A DNA stretch of 45,017 nt from an uncultured Oscillospiraceae bacterium (GTDB lineage Bacteria; Bacillota; Clostridia; Oscillospirales; Oscillospiraceae). Below are positions 16,908 through 24,806 of the stretch, in pieces. The DNA lies in contig CAKTNP010000015.1 in NCBI GenBank assembly GCA_934589155.1, positions 1 to 45,017 of the forward strand. The letters run 5' to 3'. The first letter of the stretch is position 1. The number at the start of each line of letters is the position of its first letter. The position numbers and the translations under genes are program-made. The notes under the pieces were generated by a model. It did not search any database. It saw nothing but the letters and a program-made list of their open reading frames with translations, and had not been told where the DNA came from.

Positions 16908-19232
16908 TTATTGGAAAGAAAAGGAAAAATGATCTCCCTGCCAAAGGGCGGCAGTTTTGTGGTTTTCCGGTGGATTTTCCAGCCAGAACAGAGCCAGAGG
17001 CTCCTCCACCAGGTGCCGCAGACCGTGGCGAATCTGCCGGGCGCCGCCCTTTCCCAGGGCCCGGTCCGCCAGAATCTCACAGCTTTTGGGGTCCATGGTC
17101 AGGCACCGACCCGCGGCGGCACAGCGGGCCGTAAGAGCCGTCAGCTCCTTATGGGCGATGCGTCCCAGGCTCTCCCGATCCAGGGGCCGGAAGGTCACCA
17201 CCGTATCCAGGCGGCCCAGGAATTCCGGGGAGAACCTCTCCCGCAGGGCCGCCTCCGTCCGGTCTCCCCCGGCACCGGGCACGAAGCCCAGGCCACCCCC
17301 GGCCTCGCCTCCCAGGTTGGAGGTCATGACCACCAGGGCGTTTTTGAAACTCACGGTACGGCCCAGGCTGTCCGTCAGGATCCCGTCGTCCATGATCTGC
17401 AGAAGCAGACCCGTCACATCCGGGTGAGCCTTTTCCACCTCGTCCAGCAGCACCAGGCAGTAGGGTCTGCGGCGGACCTTCTCCGTCAGGGTGCCCCCCT
17501 CCTCATGACCCACATAGCCCGGCGGGGCGCCGATGAGCCGGGACACGGAGTGCTTCTCCATGTACTCCGTCATATCCAGCCGGACCATGGCCTCCGCGCT
17601 GCCGAAAAGCTCCCGGGCCAGGGCCCGGCACAGCTCCGTCTTCCCCACCCCGGTGGGACCGGCGAAGAGCATACAGGCAATGGGCCGGGCGCCGCCGGCC
17701 AGGCAGGACCGGCCCCGGCGCACCGCTCCCGCCGCCGCGGCCACCGCCTCCCCCTGGCCGATGACCTGGGCCGCCAGGTTCCGCTCCAGGTTCAGAAGCC
17801 GCAGACGCTCCTCCATATTGAGATTCCCCACGGGGATCCCCGTCCGGGCGGACACGGCCCGGGCAATGTCCTGGGCCCGGACGGTGCGGCCCCGGCCCGT
17901 TTCCGCCGCCCGGGTGACGAGCCGCTGCATCTTATCCCGAAGCTCTGCCGCCTTTTCATAGCGGCTGTCCCGGACGGCCTGGTTCAGGGCCGCCTCCAGG
18001 CTCTCCTGCTCCTGGTCCACACGGTCCCGGCGGGTCTCCTCCATCCGAGACAGGGCCGCCGCCTCGTCCAGAAGGTCGATGGCCTTATCCGGCAGGAACA
18101 ATTCCGGCAGATACCGGCGGGACAGCTCCACCGCCGCCGTCAGGGCGTCCTCTCCCAGCTTCACCCGGTGGTGCCGCTCCAGCCCGGGCCGCAGGCCCCG
18201 GAGAATCTCCAGCGCCGCCTCCGCCGTGGGCTCCTCCACCGCAACGGGCCGGAAGCGGCGGTTCAGGGCCGGATCCTTTTCCAGGTATTTCCGGTACTCC
18301 GTCAGGGTGGTGGCGCCGATCATCTGGATCTCTCCCCGGCCCAGGGCGGGCTTCAGGATGTTGGCGGCGTCGATGCCCCCCTCCGCCGCGCCGGCTCCCA
18401 CCATGGTGTGCATCTCGTCCACAAAGAGAATGAGATTCCCCGCCCGGGTCACCTCCGACAGCAGGTCCCGGATCCGCTCCTCGAACTCCCCCCGGTACTT
18501 GGTCCCCGCCACCAGATTGCTCATGCTGAGGCTGATGAGGCGCTTGCCCCGGAGCTGGGGTGGAATCCGCTCCGCCGCCATCCGCTGGGCCAGGCCCTCC
18601 ACAATGGCGGTCTTGCCCACGCCGGGCTCCCCGATGAGGGCCGGGTTGTTCTTATTTTTCCGGCAGAGGATGCCGATGACCTCCTGGATCTCCCGCTCCC
18701 GGCCGATCACTGGCTCCGTAGTCCCCGCCTTTTCCATCATGTCCACGCCAAACTGCTCCAGCAGCTTCATTCCGGGATCCCTCCGTTTTCCGTCCGATTT
18801 GAGATAACCTTGCCGAGGCGCCGTCGCCGCCTGGACCCCCTGGGGGGAAAGGCCCGCCATGGCAAAGATCTGCCAGGCCGCCGTGGCGGGCTCCTGGGCC
18901 AGGGCCGTCAGGATATGCTCCGGCCAGATCTTCCGGCAGCGGTCCTGCCGGGCCCGGACCGAGGCAAGGCCCAATATCTTCGCCGCCTTGGGGCTCAGGC
19001 CCTGGGGCAGAGGCACCCCCGGTGCCCCGCAGCCCCAGAGCAGGGCCGTCATGCTCCGGACCCGGCTCAGGCTCAGGCCCAGGGCGGCGAGGATCCGGGC
19101 AGGCTTCTCCTCCGGCCGGGCCAGCAAGGCCAGCAGCAGGTGCTGGCTGCCCACGTAGCCGTGGCCGTACAGCCGGGCGATGCCCGCCGCCGTCCGCAGG
19201 GTCTCCCGGCTGGGCCGGGCCAGCTTTGCCAT
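16908..19232 (-). CDS. clpC: ClpC-type AAA+ unfoldase
   Basis: A 774-residue HSP100 unfoldase with the ClpC layout. A double Clp N-domain fills about 1-135 and the first AAA+ module has Walker A GEPGVGKT (201-208) and Walker B LILFVDE (267-273). A UVR-like coiled region lies at about 412-440, and the second AAA+ module has Walker A GPTGVGKT (525-532). The GLGF loop at 647-650 matches the LGF/VGF tripeptide that docks ClpP, so it probably feeds a ClpP peptidase. I start at 19232, where GGAGGG lies 6 bases upstream; the ATG two codons earlier abuts that site. mcsA/mcsB/ctsR, its neighbours in Bacillus, are absent. It is divergent from the ferredoxin gene. Confidence 0.92.
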   Translation of the reverse strand: MAKLARPSRETLRTAAGIARLYGHGYVGSQHLLLALLARPEEKPARILAALGLSLSRVRSMTALLWGCGAPGVPLPQGLSPKAAKILGLASVRARQDRCRKIWPEHILTALAQEPATAAWQIFAMAGLSPQGVQAATAPRQGYLKSDGKRRDPGMKLLEQFGVDMMEKAGTTEPVIGREREIQEVIGILCRKNKNNPALIGEPGVGKTAIVEGLAQRMAAERIPPQLRGKRLISLSMSNLVAGTKYRGEFEERIRDLLSEVTRAGNLILFVDEMHTMVGAGAAEGGIDAANILKPALGRGEIQMIGATTLTEYRKYLEKDPALNRRFRPVAVEEPTAEAALEILRGLRPGLERHHRVKLGEDALTAAVELSRRYLPELFLPDKAIDLLDEAAALSRMEETRRDRVDQEQESLEAALNQAVRDSRYEKAAELRDKMQRLVTRAAETGRGRTVRAQDIARAVSARTGIPVGNLNMEERLRLLNLERNLAAQVIGQGEAVAAAAGAVRRGRSCLAGGARPIACMLFAGPTGVGKTELCRALARELFGSAEAMVRLDMTEYMEKHSVSRLIGAPPGYVGHEEGGTLTEKVRRRPYCLVLLDEVEKAHPDVTGLLLQIMDDGILTDSLGRTVSFKNALVVMTSNLGGEAGGGLGFVPGAGGDRTEAALRERFSPEFLGRLDTVVTFRPLDRESLGRIAHKELTALTARCAAAGRCLTMDPKSCEILADRALGKGGARQIRHGLRHLVEEPLALFWLENPPENHKTAALWQGDHFSFSFQ

Positions 19233-19279
19233 GTCCATCCCTCCCCCAACGGTGGAAATTTTCCCCATCGGCGGCGGGA

Positions 19280-19307
19280 ATTATACTATGGCCCCTTTTT
19301 TCTCCAA
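19280..19307 (-). promoter_or_regulatory. clpC promoter
   Basis: The minus strand has TATAAT at 19285-19280, preceded by TTGGAG (19307-19302) with a 16-base spacer. The -10 is perfect and the -35 is weak. I see no clear CtsR heptad repeat nearby. Confidence 0.6.
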
Positions 19308-19342
19308 ATTTTCAAGAAAAACCGGCGTAACAGAAATTTCAT

Positions 19343-19370
19343 TTGCTTTTTTGAAAATCCATGCTAGAAT
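19343..19370 (+). promoter_or_regulatory. Ferredoxin promoter
   Basis: TTGCTT (19343-19348), 16 bases, TAGAAT (19365-19370), followed by a leader of about 45 bases to the ferredoxin start. It is back-to-back with the clpC promoter in a 189-base divergent region. Confidence 0.55.
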
Positions 19371-19421
19371 AACAGTGCATTGGGACATATGCACATCATA
19401 GATAAACGGAGGTGTACATGT

Positions 19422-19595
19422 ATGGCATATTCCATCGACGCTGACAAGTGCGTCAGCTGCGGTACCTGCAAGGACAACTGTCCCCAGGAGGCTATCGCTG
19501 AGGAGGATGGCAAGTTCGTCATTGACGCCGACAGCTGCGCTGGCTGCGGTATCTGCGCTGACAACTGTCCTGTTGAGGCTATCGCTGAAGACTAA
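19422..19595 (+). CDS. 2[4Fe-4S] ferredoxin
   Basis: A 57-residue clostridial-type ferredoxin. Two CxxCxxCxxxCP motifs, C10-C13-C16-C20 and C39-C42-C45-C49, bind two [4Fe-4S] clusters. The two halves are near repeats (KCVSCGTCKDNCPQEAIAE against SCAGCGICADNCPVEAIAE), as is typical of ferredoxins that arose by duplication. It carries low-potential electrons for anaerobic metabolism such as pyruvate oxidation and hydrogenase reactions. The start is set by GGAGG 9 bases upstream. It appears monocistronic, with its own promoter and two hairpins after the stop. Confidence 0.97.
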   Translation: MAYSIDADKCVSCGTCKDNCPQEAIAEEDGKFVIDADSCAGCGICADNCPVEAIAED

Positions 19596-19605
19596 TTGAC
19601 AAACG

Positions 19606-19636
19606 CCTGCCTGCGTTTTCCGCGCGGGCAGGCAGG
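19606..19636 (+). terminator. Hairpin just after the ferredoxin gene
   Basis: CCTGCCTGC (19606-19614) pairs with GCAGGCAGG (19628-19636); TTGA/TCAA (19596-19599, 19637-19640) can extend the base. No U-tract follows. It probably protects the short mRNA's 3' end, with termination at the next hairpin. Confidence 0.55.
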
Positions 19637-19655
19637 TCAATCCCATTGTTTAAGG

Positions 19656-19685
19656 ATGCCTGTGCCCTGGGGCCCAGGCATTTTC
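19656..19685 (+). terminator. Ferredoxin transcript terminator
   Basis: ATGCCTG (19656-19662) pairs with CAGGCAT (19675-19681), with further GC pairing in the loop, and TTTTCT follows directly. It lies 50 bases before the next gene. Confidence 0.6.
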
Positions 19686-19732
19686 TGATACCTCGGGCCG
19701 GTGGAGGCAAAACGCGGAAAAGGAGGGACTCC

Positions 19733-20446
19733 ATGGGCAAGGGACCGGAAACGCTGCCGGGCGGGCTGCGCCTGGATACGGAAGGCGGCTTTCCCCTGAG
19801 CACGGACTCCATGTGCCTGGGGGCCTTCTGTCCCCTGTTCCCCGGAGACAGGGTGGCGGACCTGGGCTCCGGCTGCGGGACCCTGGGGCTTCTGCTCCTG
19901 GGCCGGCAGCGGGAGATCACCGTCACGGGGATTGAGCAAAGCGCTGCCGCCCACGAAAAAGCCCTGACGAACATCCGCCGGGGCGGTCTTTCGGACCGGA
20001 TGGAGAGCATCCTTGGGGATCTGCGGCAGGCGGCCCGGGAATTTAGCCCCGGCAGCTTTGATCTGGTGGTATCCAACCCGCCCTATTTCGTCCCGGGCCG
20101 GGGGCAATCCTGTCCGGATCCGGACCGAAGGGCCGCCCGGGAGGGGGCCGACTGCTCCCCGGAAGAACTCTATGCGGCGGCAGCCCGGCTCTTGCCCGCG
20201 GGAGGGCGGTTCTGTCTCTGCGGCCGGACGGAGGCCCTGATGGAGCTGCTGTTCTGGGGGCGGCGGCTGGGCCTGGAGCCCAAGCGGCTGCAGTTCATCC
20301 GCCACCGGGCCTCGGCTCCCGCCAAGGTACTGCTGCTGGAGTGCCGAAGAGGCGGCGGGCCGGGGCTGAAGCTGGAGCCGGACCTGATCTTATACGAAGA
20401 AAACGGTGCGCCCACCGCCCAAATGCGGCGGATCTACGGGCTGTAG
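19733..20446 (+). CDS. TrmN6-like N6-adenine methyltransferase
   Basis: A 237-residue class I methyltransferase of the COG4123 group, which includes tRNA1(Val) (adenine(37)-N6)-methyltransferase. SAM motif I VADLGSGCGTLGLLL is near residues 39-53. The catalytic NPPY tetrad that flips and methylates exocyclic amines is in VVSNPPYFVPG near 111-121. The start at 19733 has AAGGAGGG 5 bases upstream. rsmI follows 9 bases later, as it does next to yabB-like genes in Bacillus, making a small RNA-modification operon. Substrate is inferred from family and context. Confidence 0.88.
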   Translation: MGKGPETLPGGLRLDTEGGFPLSTDSMCLGAFCPLFPGDRVADLGSGCGTLGLLLLGRQREITVTGIEQSAAAHEKALTNIRRGGLSDRMESILGDLRQAAREFSPGSFDLVVSNPPYFVPGRGQSCPDPDRRAAREGADCSPEELYAAAARLLPAGGRFCLCGRTEALMELLFWGRRLGLEPKRLQFIRHRASAPAKVLLLECRRGGGPGLKLEPDLILYEENGAPTAQMRRIYGL

Positions 20447-20455
20447 GAGGAGCAT

Positions 20456-21286
20456 ATGGCTGGAATGTTATATCTGGTCCCCACGCCCATCGGCAATCTG
20501 GGGGACATTTCGGAGCGCTGCCGGGAGACCCTGGCCGCCGCGGATTTCATCGCCGCAGAGGACACCCGGGTCACCATCAAGCTCCTGAACCACCTGGACA
20601 TTCACAAGCCCCTGGTGAGCTATTACGAACACAACAAGGCCCAGCGGGGAGGCAGGATTCTGGACCGGATCCTGGCCGGGGAGACCTGCGCCCTGGTATC
20701 CGACGCCGGAAGCCCCGCCATTTCCGACCCGGGGGAGGATCTGGTGCGGCAGTGCGCTGAGGCCGGGATCACCGTCACCGCCATTCCCGGTCCCTGCGCC
20801 GTAATCACGGCCCTGAGCATTTCCGGGCTGCCCACGGGGCGGTTCACCTTTGAAGGGTTTCTCTCCATGTCGAAAAAAAGCCGCCAGGAACACCTGAGCT
20901 CCCTGCGAAACGAGACCCGGACCATGATCTTCTACGAGGCCCCCCACAAGCTGCAGAACACCCTGAAAGATCTGGCGGAGACCTTCGGGCCAGACCGGCC
21001 CATCTCCCTGTGCCGGGAGCTGACCAAGCTCCATGAGGAGGTGTTCCGGACCACCATCCAGGGAGCCATGGACCGTTACGCCGAGACCCCGCCCAAGGGG
21101 GAATTCGTGCTGGTGGTGGCGGGAGCCCAAAAGGAGGCGGCGCCGGAGGTCACGCTGGAGGATGCCCTGGCCCGAATGGCTGCTCTCATGGAGCAGGGGC
21201 TCAGCCGCAAGGACGCCGCCCGGCAGGCCGCCCAGGAGACGGGCTTTCCCAAAAACGAACTGTACAACGGATCCATGGGATCCTAA
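20456..21286 (+). CDS. rsmI: 16S rRNA (cytidine(1402)-2'-O)-methyltransferase RsmI
   Basis: RsmI is a tetrapyrrole-methylase-fold enzyme that 2'-O-methylates C1402. This is the same P-site base that RsmH, encoded in the dcw cluster here, methylates on N4. The 276-residue protein shows the family blocks YLVPTPIGNLGDI (about 6-18), AAEDTRVTIKLLNH (34-47), LVSDAGSPAISDPG (80-93) and IPGPCAVITALSISGLPT (107-124). The start has GGAGGAG 4 bases upstream. A strong terminator follows 4 bases after the stop. Confidence 0.96.
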   Translation: MAGMLYLVPTPIGNLGDISERCRETLAAADFIAAEDTRVTIKLLNHLDIHKPLVSYYEHNKAQRGGRILDRILAGETCALVSDAGSPAISDPGEDLVRQCAEAGITVTAIPGPCAVITALSISGLPTGRFTFEGFLSMSKKSRQEHLSSLRNETRTMIFYEAPHKLQNTLKDLAETFGPDRPISLCRELTKLHEEVFRTTIQGAMDRYAETPPKGEFVLVVAGAQKEAAPEVTLEDALARMAALMEQGLSRKDAARQAAQETGFPKNELYNGSMGS

Positions 21287-21290
21287 AAAA

Positions 21291-21322
21291 GGGCCGCCGG
21301 GAAAAATCCCGGCGGTCCTTTT
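21291..21322 (+). terminator. rsmI terminator
   Basis: GGGCCGCCGGG, a 5-base A-rich loop, then TCCCGGCGGTCC and TTTTC. A classic intrinsic terminator for the trmN6-like/rsmI unit. Confidence 0.88.
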
Positions 21323-21354
21323 CAAAACCCCGGCGGAGCATGCTCCGCCGGGGT
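21323..21354 (-). terminator. abrB-type gene terminator
   Basis: A perfect 28-base palindrome (21327-21354, ACCCCGGCGGAGCA and its complement) ends in TTTTG on the minus strand. It lies 11 bases after the regulator's stop and back-to-back with the rsmI terminator. Confidence 0.8.
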
Positions 21355-21365
21355 CATGTTTTCTT

Positions 21366-21614
21366 TCAGAACGCGCAGCTCCTCAAACGCTGGACACAGT
21401 CCCGACAGACGTTCTTCCCACCGAAGGGGACCACGTCCCGAGCCGCACCGCAGAACACACAGGATGGCTCATACTTTTTCAGCATGATGACCGATCCGTC
21501 CACAAATATCTCCAACTCATCTTTCTCCGCGATGTCCAATGTCCTGCGCAGCTCAATGGGCAGCACGATCCGCCCCAGCTCGTCGACTCTCCGAACGATA
21601 CCGGTAGATTTCAT
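21366..21614 (-). CDS. AbrB/SpoVT-type regulator with four-cysteine tail
   Basis: An 82-residue transition-state-type regulator. Residues 1-47 are a typical AbrB swapped-hairpin DNA-binding domain (GIVRRVDELGRIVLPIELRR, then LDIAEKDELEIFVDG). The tail has CVFCG (C52, C55) and CRDC (C70, C73), spaced like a small zinc ribbon, plus C80. AbrB-type proteins with such tails are seen in Clostridia. GGAG lies 8 bases before the ATG at 21614. It is monocistronic, with a perfect consensus promoter and a terminator, and stands divergent from spmAB. Its targets are unknown; sporulation or stationary-phase genes are plausible. Confidence 0.9.
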   Translation of the reverse strand: MKSTGIVRRVDELGRIVLPIELRRTLDIAEKDELEIFVDGSVIMLKKYEPSCVFCGAARDVVPFGGKNVCRDCVQRLRSCAF

Positions 21615-21678
21615 AATGAATTCTCCTTTCTAAATATTCTCTCAACATATGAATGCACGAATACCTACATTCGCAATT

Positions 21679-21707
21679 ATTATACAAAACCGCAGGATAG
21701 CTGTCAA
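21679..21707 (-). promoter_or_regulatory. Consensus promoter of the AbrB-type gene
   Basis: TTGACA (21707-21702), 17 bases, TATAAT (21684-21679): identical to the sigma-A consensus. The leader of about 60 bases includes GAATG...CATTC inverted sequences, which could be an autoregulatory site. No such consensus promoter faces the other way toward spmA. Confidence 0.9.
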
Positions 21708-21826
21708 ATGTATTTTTATCAATTTCATTCATGCACCAGTCGTTTCCACTTATTTCCTGATATTTCCAAATGTTGGAATAATCCACACTAAATGGACATA
21801 ATCATGATCCGAAAGGATGTGATCCT

Positions 21827-22405
21827 ATGGTCCTGTCCTACCTCTGGACCGGCATGGTTTTATGCAGCATTGTCTTTTCTCTGATCCTGGGCCGAGGAGC
21901 GGAGCTGTCCGCCGCAGCCCTTGCGGGAGCCCAATCCGGGGTGACACTGGCCCTGTCTCTGGGTGGCTCCATCTGCCTATGGTCCGGCCTGGGCCGGGTC
22001 ATGGAGAAAAGCGGCCTGTCCCGGGGTCTGGCCCGGGGGCTGATGCCGGTGCTGGGGCGACTCTTTCCCACGGCCCGGCGGGATCCGGAGGCGGCGGCCT
22101 ATCTCTCCGCCAATTTCACCGCCAATCTGCTGGGCCTTGGCAACGCCGCCACTCCCATGGGACTGGCCGCCGCCAGACGGCTGGCCCGGCAGGCTCCGCC
22201 GGGCCAGGCCAGCGACGAAATGTGCCGCCTTATCGTGCTGAACACCGCCTCCATTCAGCTGATCCCCGCCAACGTGGCGGCACTTCGGGCCTCCCTGGGG
22301 TGCGGGACTCCCTTTGACATTCTGCCCGCCGTATGGGTCAGCTCCCTGCTGTCCGTATCTGCCGGTCTCCTGGGGGCCTATGTTCTGGGGCGGTGCCATG
22401 GCTGA
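21827..22405 (+). CDS. spmA: Spore maturation protein A
   Basis: A 192-residue polytopic membrane protein with the nucleoside-recognition (Gate) fold of SpmA. The motif AYLSANFTANLLGLGNAATPMGL, split by a glycine-rich turn, is at about residues 87-109 and is highly characteristic. SpmA and SpmB are needed for full dehydration of the spore core in Bacillus and Clostridium. AAAGGATG precedes the ATG. The spmB start overlaps its end by 8 bases. No sigma-A promoter is evident upstream, which fits use of a sporulation sigma factor. Confidence 0.92.
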   Translation: MVLSYLWTGMVLCSIVFSLILGRGAELSAAALAGAQSGVTLALSLGGSICLWSGLGRVMEKSGLSRGLARGLMPVLGRLFPTARRDPEAAAYLSANFTANLLGLGNAATPMGLAAARRLARQAPPGQASDEMCRLIVLNTASIQLIPANVAALRASLGCGTPFDILPAVWVSSLLSVSAGLLGAYVLGRCHG

Positions 22406-22907
22406 CTACATCGTTCCTCTGCTGCTGGGAGGCACGGCTCTGATTGCCCTGGCGAAGCGGGAAAACCTCTACGGTCTTCTGACCGAAGGGGCGGAGGCGG
22501 GGCTCAGGACCCTTCTTGCCATTGTGCCCTCCCTTATTTTACTGCTGACCGCCGTCCACATGCTCCGGGCCTCCGGGGCCATGGAGGCTCTGGCACGGCT
22601 CCTGTCTCCCCTGTTCTCTCTGCTCGACATCCCGCCGGAGACGGCGCCCCTGGTGCTGGTCCGGCCCATCAGCGGCAGCGCCGCCCTGGCCGTAGGCGGG
22701 GAGCTGATGGCGGAGTACGGCCCCGACTCCCGGATCGGCAGAACCGCCGCCGTCATGCTGGGCTCCAGCGAGACCACCTTCTACGCCGTCAGCGTCTATT
22801 TCGGCGCCGTAGGCGTCAAGAAGACCCGGTACGCCGTTCCCGCAGCCCTAATTGCGGATCTTGTGGGATTTTTCGCCGCCGCTCTTACCGTTCGGCTGTT
22901 TTTTTGA
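22398..22907 (+). CDS. spmB: Spore maturation protein B
   Basis: A 169-residue partner of SpmA with the same membrane fold. Four or five hydrophobic segments are visible, with the conserved VRPISGSAALAVGGEL near 91-106 and MLGSSETTFYAVSVYFG near 122-138. The ATG at 22398 overlaps the spmA stop (ATGGCTGA), so translation is coupled. Together they are thought to form a membrane complex controlling spore core water; the transported species is not known. Confidence 0.92.
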   Translation: MADYIVPLLLGGTALIALAKRENLYGLLTEGAEAGLRTLLAIVPSLILLLTAVHMLRASGAMEALARLLSPLFSLLDIPPETAPLVLVRPISGSAALAVGGELMAEYGPDSRIGRTAAVMLGSSETTFYAVSVYFGAVGVKKTRYAVPAALIADLVGFFAAALTVRLFF

Positions 22908-22915
22908 AAAAAAAC

Positions 22916-22944
22916 TGTACAGAACGGGAAAATTCTGGTATGAT
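22916..22944 (+). promoter_or_regulatory. argS promoter with extended -10
   Basis: TGTACA (22916-22921), 17 bases, TATGAT (22939-22944), preceded by TGG, an extended -10 element. The start would fall near 22951, leaving about 30 bases of leader, too short for a T-box. Confidence 0.6.
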
Positions 22945-22979
22945 ATTAGGTACGAAAGAATACTAAAGGAAGGTATCAC

Positions 22980-24731
22980 ATGGAACGCATACTGGACAAG
23001 ATCTCCCACAAGATGTCTGCCGCATTTGAGGCCGCCGGTTTTGATCCCGTTTATGGCCGGGTCACGGTCTCCAATCGGCCGGACCTGTGCGAATATCAGT
23101 GCAACGGCGCCCTGGCCGCTGCCAAGGTCTATCACAAGGCCCCCATCCAGATCGCCCAGGCCGTGGCGGAAAAGCTGGATCCCCAGGATTTTGACGCCAT
23201 TGAGGCAGTCATGCCCGGATTCCTGAATCTGCGGCTGTCCGGCGGCTTTTTGCAGGCCTATCTGGAGGAGATGCGGACCGCCGACCGGTTCGGCGTGGAG
23301 CCGGATCCCGATCCCAAGGCCGTCGTGGTGGACTACGGCGGCCCCAACGTGGCCAAGCCTCTGCACATCGGCCACCTGCGCTCCGCCATCATCGGCGAGA
23401 GTATGAAGCGGATCTGCAAATTCTTCGGAAACCGGGTCATCGGCGACATTCACCTGGGCGACTGGGGGCTGCAGATGGGCCTCATCATTGCGGGCCTGTC
23501 GGAGCAGCAGCCGGAGCTGCCCTATTTTGACGGGAACTTCACCGGCCCCTATCCCCAGGAGGCCCCCTTCACCATCTCCGAGCTGGAAAAAATCTACCCC
23601 GCTGCCAGCGCCCGGAGCAAGGTGGACGAGGAATTCTCCAAAAAAGCCCACACCGCCACCTATGAGCTCCAGTCCGGCCGCCCCGGCTACCGGGCCCTGT
23701 GGCAGCACATCATGCGGGTGTCCATTACGGACATTCGGAGCATTTATGACGACCTGGACGTGCACTTCGAGTCCTGGCTGGGAGAAAGCGATGCCCAGCC
23801 CTATATCCCCCCCATGGTGGAGGACCTGAAAGCCCGGGGCTTTGCCCAGGAGAGCAACGGGGCCCTGATCTTCCCCGTGGCGGAGGAGGGGGACAAAAAG
23901 GAGATTCCTCCCTGTATTCTCATCAAATCCGACGGCTCCGTTCTCTACGACACCACGGAACTGGCCACCATGGTCCAGCGGACGAAGGATTTTGACCCGG
24001 GCAAAATGCTATATCTGGCGGACAAACGACAGGCGCTGCACTTTGAGCAGGTGTTCCGGGCCGCCCGGAAAAGCGGCATTGTGAAAGACGGCACGGAACT
24101 GGAATTCTTAGGCTTTGGCACCATGAACGGTAAGGATGGCAAGCCCTTCAAGACTCGGGACGGCGGCGTCATGCGGCTCCAGCAGCTGATTTCCGACATT
24201 ACGGATTTCGTCCGACAGAAGGTGCTGGAGAACCAAATCGTGGAGCCGGAACTGGTGGAGGATACCACCAAGCGGGTCGCCATGGCGGCCCTGAAATACG
24301 GTGACCTCAGCAACCAACCCACCAAGGATTATATCTTCGACATGGACCGGTTCGCCGCCTTTGAAGGCAACACCGGGCCCTATATCCTCTACACCATCGT
24401 CCGGGTGAAGTCCATTCTGGCGAAATACGGTCCCTATAAGGACCTGGCCATTCAGGCCCCCGGGAGCCAGAGTGAAAAGGACCTGCATCTGACTATCACC
24501 CGGCTGGCTCCGGCCCTGGAGACCGCCTACCGGACCTCCTCCCCCAACCTGATCTGCGCCTATATCTACGATCTGGCGGGAGCGGTCAACAAGTTCTACC
24601 ATGAGACCCGGATCCTGGGAGAAGAGGATGAGGGGAAGAAGGCGGGGTATATCGCCCTCATCGCCCTGGCCAAGAACATCCTGGAGACCTGTATCGACCT
24701 TCTGGGCTTCTCCGCTCCGGAGAAAATGTAA
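22980..24731 (+). CDS. argS: Arginyl-tRNA synthetase
   Basis: Class Ia arginine--tRNA ligase, 583 residues. The HIGH signature is in KPLHIGHLRSAIIGESMKR near 122-140. The canonical KMSKS is replaced by GKPFKTRDGG near 383-392, as in most ArgRS. An N-terminal additional domain (about 1-90) and a C-terminal DALR anticodon domain (about 460-583) complete the enzyme. GGAAGG lies ahead of the ATG. In Bacillus argS adjoins a DUF1934 gene (ywiB); here that gene is about 2 kb away next to ddl. Confidence 0.97.
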   Translation: MERILDKISHKMSAAFEAAGFDPVYGRVTVSNRPDLCEYQCNGALAAAKVYHKAPIQIAQAVAEKLDPQDFDAIEAVMPGFLNLRLSGGFLQAYLEEMRTADRFGVEPDPDPKAVVVDYGGPNVAKPLHIGHLRSAIIGESMKRICKFFGNRVIGDIHLGDWGLQMGLIIAGLSEQQPELPYFDGNFTGPYPQEAPFTISELEKIYPAASARSKVDEEFSKKAHTATYELQSGRPGYRALWQHIMRVSITDIRSIYDDLDVHFESWLGESDAQPYIPPMVEDLKARGFAQESNGALIFPVAEEGDKKEIPPCILIKSDGSVLYDTTELATMVQRTKDFDPGKMLYLADKRQALHFEQVFRAARKSGIVKDGTELEFLGFGTMNGKDGKPFKTRDGGVMRLQQLISDITDFVRQKVLENQIVEPELVEDTTKRVAMAALKYGDLSNQPTKDYIFDMDRFAAFEGNTGPYILYTIVRVKSILAKYGPYKDLAIQAPGSQSEKDLHLTITRLAPALETAYRTSSPNLICAYIYDLAGAVNKFYHETRILGEEDEGKKAGYIALIALAKNILETCIDLLGFSAPEKM

Positions 24732-24754
24732 CCATCATACACAAAGAAACGCGA

Positions 24755-24773
24755 CCCCCGCCATTGGCGGGGG
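24755..24773 (+). other. Hairpin between argS and the MATE gene
   Basis: CCCCCGCC pairs with GGCGGGGG around ATT, 23 bases after argS. The sequence that follows lacks a U-tract, so at most it attenuates readthrough into the exporter gene. I see no separate promoter for the exporter gene. Confidence 0.5.
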
Positions 24774-24806
24774 CCGTGGACTGTACACACGAAGTTGGAG
24801 AACGCA

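Noticed and set aside
16911..19367. An 818-codon plus-strand frame opposite clpC
   Set aside because: Shadow of clpC, with repetitive Gln/His/Pro/Arg content and no start signal.
19233..19421. CtsR operator for clpC
   Set aside because: I could not find the direct heptad repeat typical of CtsR sites, and no ctsR-mcsAB genes are next to clpC.
21553..21786. A 77-codon minus-strand frame upstream of the AbrB-type gene
   Set aside because: It runs across the consensus promoter and into the regulator in another frame; no ribosome-binding site and no recognisable protein.
22945..22979. T-box or other riboswitch controlling argS
   Set aside because: The predicted leader is about 30 bases, far too short, and has no T-box sequence.
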